DNA of 64,000 nt, taken from NCBI GenBank assembly GCA_035944555.1, contig DASZAY010000009.1, positions 1-64,000 on the forward strand, read 5' to 3'. Both the position numbers and the translations under genes were made by a program. The stretch comes from CADCWK01 sp035944555 (GTDB taxonomy: Bacteria; Chloroflexota; Chloroflexia; Thermomicrobiales; UBA6265). Shown in pieces: positions 1-10,432 of the stretch. The notes under the pieces were generated by a model, which saw nothing but the letters and a program-made list of their open reading frames with translations, had not been told where the DNA came from and made no database searches. The first letter of the stretch is position 1. Each line of letters opens with the position of its first letter.

Positions 1-1
1 C

Positions 2-286
2 AGCGACCAACCCGGGACGCACATCATGACGGCCCGGGCCCGGGACTACGCGGGCAACGTCACGGTCGAGACCCGGACCTACACGGTGGTGGCGGCTCCG
101 GTCGCGACCAGCACGCCGCGCCCGACGACTCCGGCTCCGACCGCGACGCCGGTGGTGACGCCGCAGCCGACCAACCCCGTGGTGACGCCGGCGCCGACGC
201 AGCCGCCGACGGCGGTGCCGACGCGACCGGTCCGGACGCCGGAGCCGACGACGGCGCCGGCGCCGACCCGGCCGCCGCGCGGGTAG
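2..286 (+). CDS. C-terminal end of a secreted Ig-like repeat protein (partial)
   Basis: The reading frame is open from the window's left edge, so the true start lies outside. The first residues (DQPGTHIMTARARDYAGN, then VTVETRTYTV) resemble the last strand of a bacterial Ig-like or fibronectin-type domain. The remaining ~60 residues are a low-complexity tail of Pro, Thr, Ala and Val, typical of an extended spacer on an exported protein. No sorting motif or membrane anchor follows the tail. The product is probably an extracellular protein, but its main domain cannot be seen. A perfect 16-bp hairpin lies 24 bases after the stop. Confidence 0.6.
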   Translation, partial: SDQPGTHIMTARARDYAGNVTVETRTYTVVAAPVATSTPRPTTPAPTATPVVTPQPTNPVVTPAPTQPPTAVPTRPVRTPEPTTAPAPTRPPRG

Positions 287-309
287 GCCGCACGTATTGC
301 GACCAATGA

Positions 310-343
310 GAGACGGCCCCGGCAGCACTGCCGGGGCCGTCTC
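310..343 (+). terminator. Rho-independent terminator of the first gene
   Basis: A perfect 16-bp stem (GAGACGGCCCCGGCAG with its complement) closes on a 2-nt loop. It is followed by GTATCTTTT, a short T-containing tract. It sits just after the stop at 286. Confidence 0.75.
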
Positions 344-528
344 GTATCTTTTCGAGGAGTGAGGTTGCTAGGTTCCTGGACCAGGCGAACGGCTGTTTCC
401 AGAGCGATGTGTGACACTGCTCCGCAGGGACCATTGGACCTGATAGATGTCAGCTGGTGGATTGCCGGTGTTTTCGCACAGTACCCCCCGCCAACCGGGA
501 GCGTGCGGATAGCTTTGAGGGGTGACTG

Positions 529-810
529 ATGCAACGAAACGACGGCAAGGTACCGATGGAACAGATCGAACGAAACATCGGTGAGATCGTCCGGCTTGAT
601 CGCGAGCGACGTGGCGTTGCGCCAGTCGACGCCGTCATCTCGCGCTTCCTCACCGATGAGGAGCGGCAGCAGAAGGCCGCACGGGACACCCGGCGACCGA
701 TGGATCGTCTCCTGGACCAGCCTCTGCGTCGCCTGGCAAAGCCTGTAGAAACTGATTCCACTCCAGGCGATGGTGTCGGCACCGACGTCGACAGTGCCAA
801 GGACGGCTGA
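529..810 (+). CDS. Small hypothetical charged protein
   Basis: A 93-residue ORF with a GAGGGGTG ribosome-binding site about 4 nt before its ATG. It is rich in Arg, Asp and Glu, has no membrane segment or signal peptide, and resembles no family I recognise. A helical stretch around residues 35-65 (FLTDEERQQKAARDTRRPMD) could be a small amphipathic or coiled segment. It stands alone with no gene close on the same strand. The ribosome-binding site supports translation, but third-position GC is lower than in neighbouring genes, so it may be a remnant. Confidence 0.45.
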   Translation: MQRNDGKVPMEQIERNIGEIVRLDRERRGVAPVDAVISRFLTDEERQQKAARDTRRPMDRLLDQPLRRLAKPVETDSTPGDGVGTDVDSAKDG

Positions 811-935
811 CGAGCAGCAGGTCCGACACGTCCGCGCTCCGATAACCCAGGTCGACTGCGATCGCCCCGGTCCATGGCCAGGGTTGATCGTGTTCCCATC
901 TCCGCCTGCGTTCTGTCGTCCGGTCCCTGACTGAG

Positions 936-1355
936 GTGGGACTGACCATGGACACGGCTTGGCCTGTCCCTTCTTTACTCAGGGATAGGGATCGTCCCGG
1001 CGCCCGCCCCGTTCGGTGCTGTCTCGATCACCCGGGCATGTGCGGCGGTCGTGAGGTCGCCAGTTCGCAGGGAATCGAGACAGGCCGGGTGCACGCGCAG
1101 TTTGGCGATCTCCTCGGACGAGCGATCGTTCTCCGGGAGTGGCAGCGTATCGGGACCCGGGAATCGGGATCGTACCGTCCCATCACGGGCCATCTGCTCG
1201 GTACGCCGATTGACGCTGGGAACCAGCGGTCGTTGGTCGCGTTGATCACGGCTGAAACGCTCGCCCGGAATCATCTCCGGGTCTGGCGGAATCCCGAGGG
1301 CAAGATCGCGTCGATCGACCGGTCGGACGGACTGGGAACCGAAGTGCAGCCGTAG
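936..1355 (+). CDS. Doubtful hypothetical ORF
   Basis: A 139-codon ORF without a recognisable domain. The second half, from about 1066 on, has codon use closer to the genome's norm (GC-rich third positions) and reads as plausible protein (TPIDAGNQRSLVALITAETL). The first third does not. An internal ATG at 1038 or GTG at 1090 could be the real start, but none has a clear ribosome-binding site. An overlapping ORF on the other strand (975-1274) is equally unconvincing. It may be a small gene or a decayed fragment. Confidence 0.25.
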   Translation: MGLTMDTAWPVPSLLRDRDRPGARPVRCCLDHPGMCGGREVASSQGIETGRVHAQFGDLLGRAIVLREWQRIGTRESGSYRPITGHLLGTPIDAGNQRSLVALITAETLARNHLRVWRNPEGKIASIDRSDGLGTEVQP

Positions 1356-1393
1356 GAAAGCCTGGTCGGTGAAGCGATGCGGACCCGAATGAC

Positions 1394-1422
1394 GACGGCA
1401 CCGGCAGCATTGCCGGGGCCGT
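1394..1422 (+). terminator. Hairpin resembling the terminator at 310-343
   Basis: A 12-bp stem with one mismatch (ACGGCACCGGCA / TGCCGGGGCCGT) and a 4-nt loop, followed by TTTCCC. Its core is nearly identical to the 310-343 hairpin, so it may be a second, slightly decayed copy. It lies 38 bases after the doubtful ORF ending at 1355. Confidence 0.4.
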
Positions 1423-1667
1423 TTCCCGTCGGCATGGAGTGCTGGCTGAGGACCTCTCTAGCCCGGAGGCGGAGCGAATCCACGACCGTGAGTCGGAGGT
1501 CTCCAGTGCTTTACTGGACGTCGCTGCGATGTGCTGCGTCCAGGAGGGAATCGTCGTCGCGACGACGGTAACGATGTTCTTGGTCTCTCGCTCGTGACCG
1601 GGCTCGGGCGGTTCCTTGGTTGGGGAACTCCGCTAACCAGCGCGGGCTCACAGAACTCCTCACATCG

Positions 1668-1705
1668 CAGGACCGGCGGCGACTGAATACTCACCGCCGG
1701 TCCTG
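1668..1705 (+). terminator. Strong hairpin followed by CTTT
   Basis: CAGGACCGGCGG pairs perfectly with CCGCCGGTCCTG (12 bp) around a 14-nt loop and is followed by CTTTCG. It looks like an intrinsic terminator, but no gene that it would end can be identified. It could belong to an unrecognised RNA transcript or a lost gene. Confidence 0.5.
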
Positions 1706-2226
1706 CTTTCGTCAGTCCGAAGCCGCTTCGCCGCTGGAACGACAACCCGGAGTGACTTCTCCAGGGTCCCACCCGCGCTGCCTGTAGATAACGGACCGGA
1801 GGAAGCCTGTTGCTACAGCCGGCCGATGGGCAAGGCCCGCCATCACAGGGCGGCTGATCGAGCCCGCCATGACGCCGCTGGACCGCTTGACTGTTTGATT
1901 GACACCAGGTCCTCGTCAGTCGGTCAGTCGGCCAGTCGCAAAGCGGCACGTGAACCGGTGTCGATGACCCACAATCAGCCGCGACGGGCAGAAGGTAGGC
2001 CCCCAGCCACTGACAGGGTCTACCACTCATGTATGCCGGTTCGCTTTCGTCCGGCCCGATGACCTGGAAGCTGAGGCCCGGGTCTGGCGCCGATCATGCG
2101 GTAGGATGAATTCTGTTGGCACCCGCCCGTGCCGCTCGATCAGAGAAGCCCTCGGATCCGCGGCTGCAGTGCAGGTGATCCGGCACTTTGACGCGACGAC
2201 GACGAACACCAGACGGGAGACTACCC

Positions 2227-2487
2227 ATGACGCAGCCTTACGATGTCACGTACCAGAGCGGGGGCGACGAGCATACCCAGCGGGTCGAGGCACCCGATGC
2301 TGCGTCGGCCGCGTCCCAGATCCAGACCGAACATGGCCGCGAAGAGGGCCTGTACGAGTTGATCGCCGTCAACCTGCTCGACGATGAAGCCGCCGAGTCC
2401 GAAGACGACGCGGACCCGACGAACGAGACCGATCCCGATTCCGCGACCGATGCCACGTCGCTGGACGAGTCCCTGACTCCGTCCTAG
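2227..2487 (+). CDS. Small acidic hypothetical protein
   Basis: An 86-residue protein. The ATG at 2227 (MTQPYDVTYQ) is chosen because GGGAG lies 8-9 nt upstream and the protein-like sequence begins there; a longer frame from 2188 adds only Arg-rich residues. Residues 1-50 look like a small alpha/beta fold with alternating hydrophobic residues (YDVTYQSGGDEH, YELIAVNLL). The rest is an Asp/Glu/Thr/Ser-rich disordered tail. It lies 50 bases before the debranching enzyme gene on the same strand and may be co-transcribed with it. The family is unknown. Confidence 0.6.
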   Translation: MTQPYDVTYQSGGDEHTQRVEAPDAASAASQIQTEHGREEGLYELIAVNLLDDEAAESEDDADPTNETDPDSATDATSLDESLTPS

Positions 2488-2537
2488 CGCAGAACGGCGT
2501 CGCGTCCTCGACCACGCCCCGCAGGAGCCCGACTACC

Positions 2538-4769
<2,232 letters not shown>

Positions 4770-4792
4770 GGGCATCACGTCAGGATGCCAAA

Positions 4793-4827
4793 GACGGGCC
4801 GGGGCGATCCATTCGCCCCGGCCCGTC
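4793..4827 (+). terminator. Terminator of glgX
   Basis: GACGGGCCGGGGCGA and its exact complement (15 bp) surround a 5-nt loop, 23 bases after the glgX stop. The T tract is weak (TCGTTG), as is usual in this genome. Confidence 0.75.
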
Positions 4828-4892
4828 TCGTTGCCGCTGAACCGGAATGTCGGGCTGTGACGGGGCGGTCCCGACAGGAGACCAACGCAGAA

Positions 4893-4920
4893 GCCCCTCT
4901 CCGATCAGGGGGAGAGGGGC
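4893..4920 (-). terminator. Terminator of the MarR gene
   Basis: GCCCCTCTCC pairs with GGAGAGGGGC (10 bp) around an 8-nt loop, 24 bases beyond the stop of the leftward MarR gene. It could also back up glgX termination. Confidence 0.6.
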
Positions 4921-4944
4921 CAGCAAGTCGCCTCGGACGTATTT

Positions 4945-5544
4945 CTACAGTGATTCGTCGTCCGTCGCCGGGCGGGGCTTGCCGCTGACGTTGACCGCTG
5001 TCAGCAGCTGGCGGAGCCGCTCGGCCTGCATCGGGGACAGGTCGCCCAGCAGGGCGGCCAGTCGGCGCTGATAGGAATCGGACAGGTCGTCGACAAGCCG
5101 CAGCCCCTCGTCGGTCAACCGGGCCAGGACCATCCGGCGATCGTCCGGGTGGGCATTTCGCTCGGCCCAGCCGTGTCGGGACAGGATATCGACATAGAGC
5201 GTCGCCGTTCGCCGGGCGACGGACAGTCGCCGGGCCAGTTCCGACGGGGCGATTCCAGTCGGGTGATTGTCGGCCAGCTCCAGGAGGGCACCGAACGCAC
5301 CAGCCGTCAGGTCAAGGTCGGCCAGCGTGTCGGTCGCGGCACGGTCCAGTGCGCCAGCCGTGCGCAGCAGTTGCATGAAGGCCGAGAAGCGGGTCTTGTC
5401 CTCATCCTCGACCGGGATCTCCGGCGTCGGAGGATCGACGGCCAGCCAGCCCGGATGCACCCCGGAGCTTCGCCGTGATCGTGGCGCCGGGCGCGTGAGC
5501 AGGCCAATCCCGGTGGTTGTCCTGGTGATCGCGAAATCGCTCAT
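4945..5544 (-). CDS. MarR-family transcriptional regulator
   Basis: A 199-residue DNA-binding regulator. Residues ~50-190 form a MarR winged helix: a dimerisation helix (TRFSAFMQLLRTAGALDRAA), a recognition region (APSELARRLSVARRTATLYVDILSRHGW) and the wing signature HPDDRRMVLARLTDEG. The N-terminal ~45 residues are an atypical Arg/Pro-rich extension. It is transcribed alone, with a perfect 28-base palindrome 37 bases upstream of its start, so autoregulation is likely. The ligand and targets cannot be told, because neither neighbour is a transporter or a catabolic gene. Confidence 0.88.
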   Translation of the reverse strand: MSDFAITRTTTGIGLLTRPAPRSRRSSGVHPGWLAVDPPTPEIPVEDEDKTRFSAFMQLLRTAGALDRAATDTLADLDLTAGAFGALLELADNHPTGIAPSELARRLSVARRTATLYVDILSRHGWAERNAHPDDRRMVLARLTDEGLRLVDDLSDSYQRRLAALLGDLSPMQAERLRQLLTAVNVSGKPRPATDDESL

Positions 5545-5580
5545 CGCAGCTTCTCTCTCGTCTTGATCGTACCGGCCCTG

Positions 5581-5608
5581 GCGGTGATCGCTACTCTGCG
5601 ATCACCGC
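5581..5608. promoter_or_regulatory. Perfect inverted repeat, probable MarR operator
   Basis: GCGGTGATCGC, then a 6-base spacer TACTCT, then its exact complement GCGATCACCGC (11-bp arms). It ends 37 bases upstream of the MarR start codon, where that gene's promoter should lie. MarR proteins bind such palindromes and usually repress their own gene. A transcribed hairpin is the alternative reading. Confidence 0.55.
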
Positions 5609-5845
5609 GCCGCTGACCGAAGCCCGGTCGGCGCTGGTGTGCGGGTACGTACTGACGAGATTAGTGCTTTTGAGAGCGTGTGTCAGTCGGGAACCTTTGG
5701 TGAATGCCAACGCTGGCTGTGGGAGATTTCCTGACAGGGATTCCCGACACCATGATCGGATGCCGGGGTTTTCCTGTGGCGACAGCAGATCCGGTATCGA
5801 CCCGGACGGACGTCGGAGTCGAAGGGGGCGGCGCGGGGATTCCTC
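5609..5845. other. Intergenic remainder between MarR gene and response regulator
   Basis: Together with the palindrome this makes a 301-base gap. No ORF with a ribosome-binding site or genome-like codon use is seen. It may carry a promoter and the 3' untranslated region of the response regulator. No strong terminator hairpin is visible beside the response regulator stop. Confidence 0.4.
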
Positions 5846-6514
5846 CTACGTGTCGACCGTCAGCAGCCCGGCTCGCAGGGCGTACCTCACCAGTTCCGCC
5901 CGGTTGGTCAGCCCCAGCTTCTGCATGGCACGGTGCCGGTACGTCTCGACGGTCTTCGGCGAGAGCGCCAGCATCTCGCCCGCCTGCTGGGCGGTATGCC
6001 CCTCGGCCGTCAGCTTGACGACCTCGCGCTCCCGCTCCGACAGTACTTCCCCCAGGTCGATCTCGTCGCCGCTTGTCACGCGGCCGAGGTACCCCTTGAG
6101 CAGGGTCTTGGTGCTGGACGGGTCCAGGAACACCTCGCCACGGGCGACCGTGCGGAGCGCGTCCAGCAGGTCCGTGTGGGCGCTCGCTTTTCGCACATAG
6201 CCCAGCCCGCCGGCTTCCAGGACCGGCAGCAGGTAGCGCTCCTCGGCATGGACCGTCAGGACAAGCACCCGGGTCGGCAGCCCGAGTCCGGTGATCTGGC
6301 GGATCGTGTCCATGCCGCCGCCCGGCATCGACAGGTCGGCGACCGTCACGGTCGGGACCAGTTCGCGGGTGAGCCGGACCGCCGTCGGGCCGTCGGCCGC
6401 TTCCGCGATGACCTGCATGTCCGGTTGCGTCTCGAGCAGGGCACGCAGTCCGGCCCGGACGATGCCGTGGTCATCGGCCAGCAGGATCCGGATGGGGGCG
6501 GGGGGCATCGTCAT
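5846..6514 (-). CDS. NarL/FixJ-family response regulator
   Basis: A 222-residue two-component response regulator. The start is the ATG of MTMPPAPIRILL, with AGGAG 6 nt upstream. The receiver domain (1-125) has the acidic pair at D14/D15, the phospho-acceptor D60 in VTVADLSMPGG and a lysine near 108. The LuxR-type helix-turn-helix (~155-215) reads LSEREREVVKLTAEGHTAQQ and then LSPKTVETYRHRAMQKL. It lies 37 bases after the histidine kinase gene in the same operon. The stimulus and target genes are unknown. Confidence 0.95.
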   Translation of the reverse strand: MTMPPAPIRILLADDHGIVRAGLRALLETQPDMQVIAEAADGPTAVRLTRELVPTVTVADLSMPGGGMDTIRQITGLGLPTRVLVLTVHAEERYLLPVLEAGGLGYVRKASAHTDLLDALRTVARGEVFLDPSSTKTLLKGYLGRVTSGDEIDLGEVLSEREREVVKLTAEGHTAQQAGEMLALSPKTVETYRHRAMQKLGLTNRAELVRYALRAGLLTVDT

Positions 6515-6551
6515 CGGGGACTCCTGCGGGCGCCGTGCCCCGTCATGACGC

Positions 6552-7892
6552 TCAGTATCCACTGCCAACTGATGCCGTGGCGTCCTGTCCCGGTCGGGAT
6601 GCCCGATCTTCACCGGTCTCCGGGGACTCACCTGCCTGCGTGAGTCGTGGGTCAGGCAGCACGGCGAAGATCGACCGCCGCGGGTTCCGGGGCCAGACCC
6701 GGCTGTGGGGCTGGGCGCTGGCCGGGGTAGCGTTGAGCAGCGGGATCAGGGCAAACACCTCGGTGCCCCGGAGTCCTCGGCGCCAGATCCGGAACGACCC
6801 GCCGGCGAGGGCGACGCGCTCCTCCATCCCGAACAGCCCGAGCCCGAGCCCGCGGTCATTCGTCTTTTGAGCAAGCGTCTGTTCGATCCCGCGGCCGTTG
6901 TCGCGGATGCTGATGGTGACTTCGGTGTCGGCCCGGTCCAGCATCACCCAGACCCGGGTCGCCTCGGCGTGCTTGGCGACGTTGGTCAGCGCTTCCTGCG
7001 CCACCCGGTAGATGACCAGTTTGACGTTCTGGGGGACCGCCGCCCGCGATCCCCGGTGCTCGAAGCGAACCGGGACGCCGAGCTGGTCGGCGAATCGCTG
7101 GCAGAGATCGGCCAGGGCGTCAGACAACCCAAGGTCGTCCAGGGCAGGCGGGCGAAGCTCCAATGCCAGCCGGCGGACGCTCTCCAGCGCCTGCACCGTC
7201 ATCTCCTCCAGTTCGCGGGTCACTTCGGCGGTCGGGACGGACGCCGACGCGCGAACCGTGCTGATCTTCAGCAACTGGGCGAACAGGAGCTGGGCCGTAT
7301 CGTCGTGCAGCTCCCGGGAGAGCCGGCGCCGCTCCTGCTCCTGCGCCTCGATCACCTGTGACGCCAGCGCCTCGATCTCGCGGCGGTCCCGGGCCAGCTC
7401 ATCCAGGGTGGCGTCAAAGGTTTCGGAGAGGTGGAGGATCTGCGGGTCGGTGAGGGGAGACGGGTTGGTCCGGGCCGACATATCGCCCATGCGCACGGCA
7501 TTGGCGGTGCGCTGGAGCGCCTCGATCGGGCGGAAGGCGGCGATCAGGACGAGGTAGTTGACCACGACGCTGAGGGGAAAGCCGATCACGAGAAAGGCGG
7601 CGATCAGCGTCGACAGCGTCAGCGGCTCATGGTCGCTGGAGAAGTGGTACGTCACCGTCGTGCCGACGACGGCGCCGGTGACGACGATGGTCGCGTTGGC
7701 GATCAGGACCTTATAGAGAATCGGCAGCGTGTGGATCCACGACAGGCGCGGGTGGTGGGTCAGCCGGATCAGGGCGTTGGCCCAGCCCGGCGCCGGCTCG
7801 AACGTCGCCGGGACCACCCGTGCCTGCCTGTCCGGTGCGGGATCGGGGGGCTCGGGGGACCGGTGGTTGCGGTGATCGGTAGCGGTACTCAC
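6552..7892 (-). CDS. NarX/LiaS-type sensor histidine kinase
   Basis: A 446-residue membrane sensor kinase, partner of the response regulator just downstream. Two membrane helices (~57-80 and 93-120) flank a very short external loop. A HAMP-like segment leads to a HisKA_3 dimerisation domain with the phospho-accepting H196 in SRELHDDTAQLL. The HATPase domain has QEALTNVAKHAEA (N box), DNGRGI and GLGLFGMEERV (G boxes). The tiny external loop suggests sensing within or near the membrane. The C-terminal ~60 residues are Pro/Arg-rich and likely disordered. Confidence 0.95.
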   Translation of the reverse strand: MSTATDHRNHRSPEPPDPAPDRQARVVPATFEPAPGWANALIRLTHHPRLSWIHTLPILYKVLIANATIVVTGAVVGTTVTYHFSSDHEPLTLSTLIAAFLVIGFPLSVVVNYLVLIAAFRPIEALQRTANAVRMGDMSARTNPSPLTDPQILHLSETFDATLDELARDRREIEALASQVIEAQEQERRRLSRELHDDTAQLLFAQLLKISTVRASASVPTAEVTRELEEMTVQALESVRRLALELRPPALDDLGLSDALADLCQRFADQLGVPVRFEHRGSRAAVPQNVKLVIYRVAQEALTNVAKHAEATRVWVMLDRADTEVTISIRDNGRGIEQTLAQKTNDRGLGLGLFGMEERVALAGGSFRIWRRGLRGTEVFALIPLLNATPASAQPHSRVWPRNPRRSIFAVLPDPRLTQAGESPETGEDRASRPGQDATASVGSGY

Positions 7893-8038
7893 GGGTTACC
7901 CCCGATGGTCGCTGGCGCCCTGCCCGCTCCGGGCCGGCGTCACCACGACTGACTGTACAATTCCCGCTTCGTTTCGCCGACCCTGCCGACGATGCCCGTC
8001 CGGCATCGCGGCCGGGGTCGATCTCAGGAGGCAGCCCA

Positions 8039-8530
8039 ATGGCTTCGACCTATTCGTTCGACATCGTCTCCAAGTACGACCAGCAGGAGCTCAAGAACGC
8101 CGTCGATCAGGCACGTCGGGAGATCGAGACCCGGTACGACCTCAAGGACACCAAGACCGAGCTGGAGCTCAACGACAACGACATCCAGATCAACACCGAG
8201 AGCGAGATGTCGTTGACGGCGATCCGGGACATCCTCGAGAGCAAGCTCGTCCGCCGGAACCTGTCGCTCAAGATCCTCGATTACCAGGATGAGGAGACCG
8301 CTTCCGGTGGGCGGGTGCGTCAGACGATCAGGCTCCGGGAGGGGATCCCCGACGACGTCGCCAAGTCGCTGACCAAGCAGATCCGGGAGCACAGCAAGAA
8401 GGTCACGCCGCAGATCCAGGGCGACGCGGTCCGGGTCCAGGCCAAGAGCAAGGACGAACTGCAGGACATCATCCAGATGCTCAAGGCTGAGGATCTGTCC
8501 GTCGCCCTCCAGTTCATCAACTTCCGCTAG
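8039..8530 (+). CDS. YajQ-family cyclic-di-GMP/nucleotide-binding protein
   Basis: A 163-residue protein of the DUF520/YajQ family at normal length, with AGGAGG 8 nt before its ATG. The family signature is seen at both ends: MASTYSFDIVSKYDQQELKNA, and KKVTPQIQGDAVRVQAKSKD with the end QFINFR. It has two ferredoxin-like RNA-binding-type folds. Some homologues bind cyclic di-GMP; whether this one does cannot be told. The flanking gene on the right is convergent, with a shared terminator. Confidence 0.95.
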   Translation: MASTYSFDIVSKYDQQELKNAVDQARREIETRYDLKDTKTELELNDNDIQINTESEMSLTAIRDILESKLVRRNLSLKILDYQDEETASGGRVRQTIRLREGIPDDVAKSLTKQIREHSKKVTPQIQGDAVRVQAKSKDELQDIIQMLKAEDLSVALQFINFR

Positions 8531-8539
8531 CCCACCTCG

Positions 8540-8571
8540 TCGAAGCCCCGGAGCCGGCTCCGGGGCTTCGA
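8540..8571. terminator. Bidirectional terminator
   Basis: A perfect 32-base palindrome built on TCGAAGCCCCGGAGCC lies between two convergent genes, 9 bases after the YajQ stop and 2 bases beyond the acyltransferase stop, so it can end both transcripts. Confidence 0.75.
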
Positions 8572-8573
8572 CG

Positions 8574-9728
8574 TCAATGGCTGTCCGGCCAGACGCGCTG
8601 GAAGATCGACCACTGGTCGGGCTCGGCTCCGATCTCCCGCTCCAGAGCCGCGACCATCCGGCGCATACCCGCCTCGATATCGGCTGCGGCATCGCTCGTT
8701 CGCTCGACCATGAACGGTTCCTGGGAACGAATTACGTGCCGGCGTCCCTCGCGCCGGGCGAAGACGGGCAGGATCGCCGCCCCGGTGTCCCGCGCGATCC
8801 GGACGGCACCCGGCGGCAGGGTGGTCTCCGAGCCGAAGAACGACACGGGAAGGCCGTTCTGGAAGAAGTCGCGGTCGGTGACGATCCCGACCATCGCTCC
8901 GCGGCGCAGCGAGCGGTACAGCTCCCGGACGCCCGAAGGCGTTGGCTCGACGACGAGAGCGCCGTGCGACCCGCGCAGGTACGCGATCGCGTCGAACAGC
9001 ACGCGATAGGTCGTGCGTCCCGTCAGCGCGGTGCACGGGTAGCCGCGGTTGGTTAATCCGACGCCGATCATGTCGAAGGACCCGAGGTGGCCAGTCAGGA
9101 CGATCACGCCCTTCGTGTCTGATCGGAGCCGCTCCATGCGTTCGATCGTCTCGTCGTCGAAGGTGACATCCCGGGCAAGGTCGTCGGGCGACTGGTGTGG
9201 GGTCGTCAACAGATCGAGGATGTTGTGGATCCCGTTCCGGCTGATGCTCCGGGTCGTGCGCTCGACGAGGGCCGGGTCGGCGTCGGGTCCGAGGACGTGG
9301 CGGAGGTTGTCCTGGATGTTCTCCCGGAACCCGCTGTTCAGCCGGAACACCAGCGACCCGATCATCATCCCCAGCGCCAGGCGGACGCGATAGGGAAGCG
9401 CGGCCGCGAAGCGCGATACGATCCGGACCGTCAGGATGCTCAGTCGGTGGCGGATCGGGTCCCGCTTCTCCCGCCGGAACGCCAACTGAGTCCGGATTCG
9501 CGTCGCGCGTTCCTGGACATTGGCGACCCGGCGATGGGTGTTTTCCTGGACGTCGCTGGCCGTCTGCTGCACCCGATCGGCCTGGCGATGCACCCGTGTG
9601 CGCAGTTCATCGCGGATGATCTCGGGAACGGTCGTTATGGGCCCATCTGTCGGCTGGTCGCCGGTCTCTGGTGGCATGGTCTCCTGGCGGTCGGTCACGG
9701 TAGGACCTGGTTGCAACTGCTCCGTCAT
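8574..9728 (-). CDS. Lysophospholipid acyltransferase family protein (LpxL/HtrB-like)
   Basis: A 384-residue acyltransferase. The catalytic HX4D motif is seen as GHLGSFD near residue 210. Residues ~95-375 match the LpxL/HtrB family, which includes actinobacterial phosphatidylinositol mannoside acyltransferases. The N-terminal ~90 residues are a hydrophilic, probably coiled-coil extension (TRVHRQADRVQQTASDVQEN) not usual in the family. The gene overlaps the upstream CDP-alcohol phosphatidyltransferase by 4 bases, so the two are translationally coupled. It probably acylates a lipid head group made from that enzyme's product; the substrate is inferred. Confidence 0.88.
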   Translation of the reverse strand: MTEQLQPGPTVTDRQETMPPETGDQPTDGPITTVPEIIRDELRTRVHRQADRVQQTASDVQENTHRRVANVQERATRIRTQLAFRREKRDPIRHRLSILTVRIVSRFAAALPYRVRLALGMMIGSLVFRLNSGFRENIQDNLRHVLGPDADPALVERTTRSISRNGIHNILDLLTTPHQSPDDLARDVTFDDETIERMERLRSDTKGVIVLTGHLGSFDMIGVGLTNRGYPCTALTGRTTYRVLFDAIAYLRGSHGALVVEPTPSGVRELYRSLRRGAMVGIVTDRDFFQNGLPVSFFGSETTLPPGAVRIARDTGAAILPVFARREGRRHVIRSQEPFMVERTSDAAADIEAGMRRMVAALEREIGAEPDQWSIFQRVWPDSH

Positions 9729-10432
9729 GTCCGATCGTCCGCAGCGGTCGACACCACACCGGGCTCGGCCGTCGGCGGCGAGGACAATGGCGCTGTCCTG
9801 CTTCCCCGGCTACTGGCGATGATCATGTCCCAGGCATCAAAGATGACCGGCAGACCCCGGATGATGGTCAGCGCGACCGACAGCCAGACCGTACCCCAGC
9901 CGATCACCAGGTACGGGATGAAGTCGTGCAGGGTCTCGACCCAGGTCCCGGGCGCATCGGGCTGCTGGCTGCCCCAGTACCCGACGAGAAAGACGAAGCC
10001 GGCGGCCTTGGCATATCCGAACAGGGCGCGCATGAACCGGCCGGCGGTCAGCCAGCGCGTGAGGGGGGATCGCATCATGTTGTTCGTGCCGAACGCCGTC
10101 ATCCCGTCGGCGTAGGACATCGAGCGCAGCCCATCGACGATGAAGCCGCGGGTCAGGACCAGCAGCGGGACCCAGAGCGGGATCGGCCCGAGGACGGCGA
10201 ACGTTACCCAGAGGACGTTCTCCACAATCCGGTCGCCGACGATATCCAGCACGGCGCCGAAGGCAGACGTGCTGTTCCGCTTGCGGGCCACCCAGCCGTC
10301 GACCCCGTCCGAGGCGAAGACGACGATGATCAGGATCATCGAGATCGCCGTGACGTTCGATCCGCCGAGGGTAAACAGGGCCACGACGGCGAACATCAGG
10401 ATCAGCCGGGCAACGGTGATGAGATTCGCCAT
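9725..10432 (-). CDS. CDP-alcohol phosphatidyltransferase
   Basis: A 235-residue integral membrane enzyme that moves a phosphatidyl group from CDP-diacylglycerol to an alcohol. The family motif D-x2-DG-x2-AR-x8-G-x3-D-x3-D is intact (SDGVDGWVARKRNS, then GAVLDIVGDR). The start is set at MANLITVARL because this is the usual N-terminus of the family; the upstream in-frame codons look non-native. About five membrane helices are visible. Pairing with an acyltransferase recalls the actinobacterial phosphatidylinositol synthase/PIM cluster, but glycerol phosphate is an equally possible acceptor. Confidence 0.9.
   Translation of the reverse strand: MANLITVARLILMFAVVALFTLGGSNVTAISMILIIVVFASDGVDGWVARKRNSTSAFGAVLDIVGDRIVENVLWVTFAVLGPIPLWVPLLVLTRGFIVDGLRSMSYADGMTAFGTNNMMRSPLTRWLTAGRFMRALFGYAKAAGFVFLVGYWGSQQPDAPGTWVETLHDFIPYLVIGWGTVWLSVALTIIRGLPVIFDAWDMIIASSRGSRTAPLSSPPTAEPGVVSTAADDRT

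Larger units (their letters stand above)
1356..2226. other. ~870-base stretch without a convincing gene
   Basis: Apart from two hairpins (1394-1422 and 1668-1705), no ORF here has genome-like codon use, a ribosome-binding site or a recognisable family. ORFs on both strands give Ser/Arg/Pro-rich translations of the kind seen in non-coding high-GC DNA. I see no tRNA, RNase P, tmRNA or SRP RNA signature. It may be degraded coding sequence or carry an unrecognised small RNA. Confidence 0.5.

Noticed and set aside
1826..2062. Possible tRNA: the translation SSSVGQSAS...MPVRFRPAR resembles tRNA-derived spurious peptides
   Set aside because: No cloverleaf forms; the putative T arm would have an 11-nt loop (TTCGCTTTCGT) and no acceptor stem pairs.
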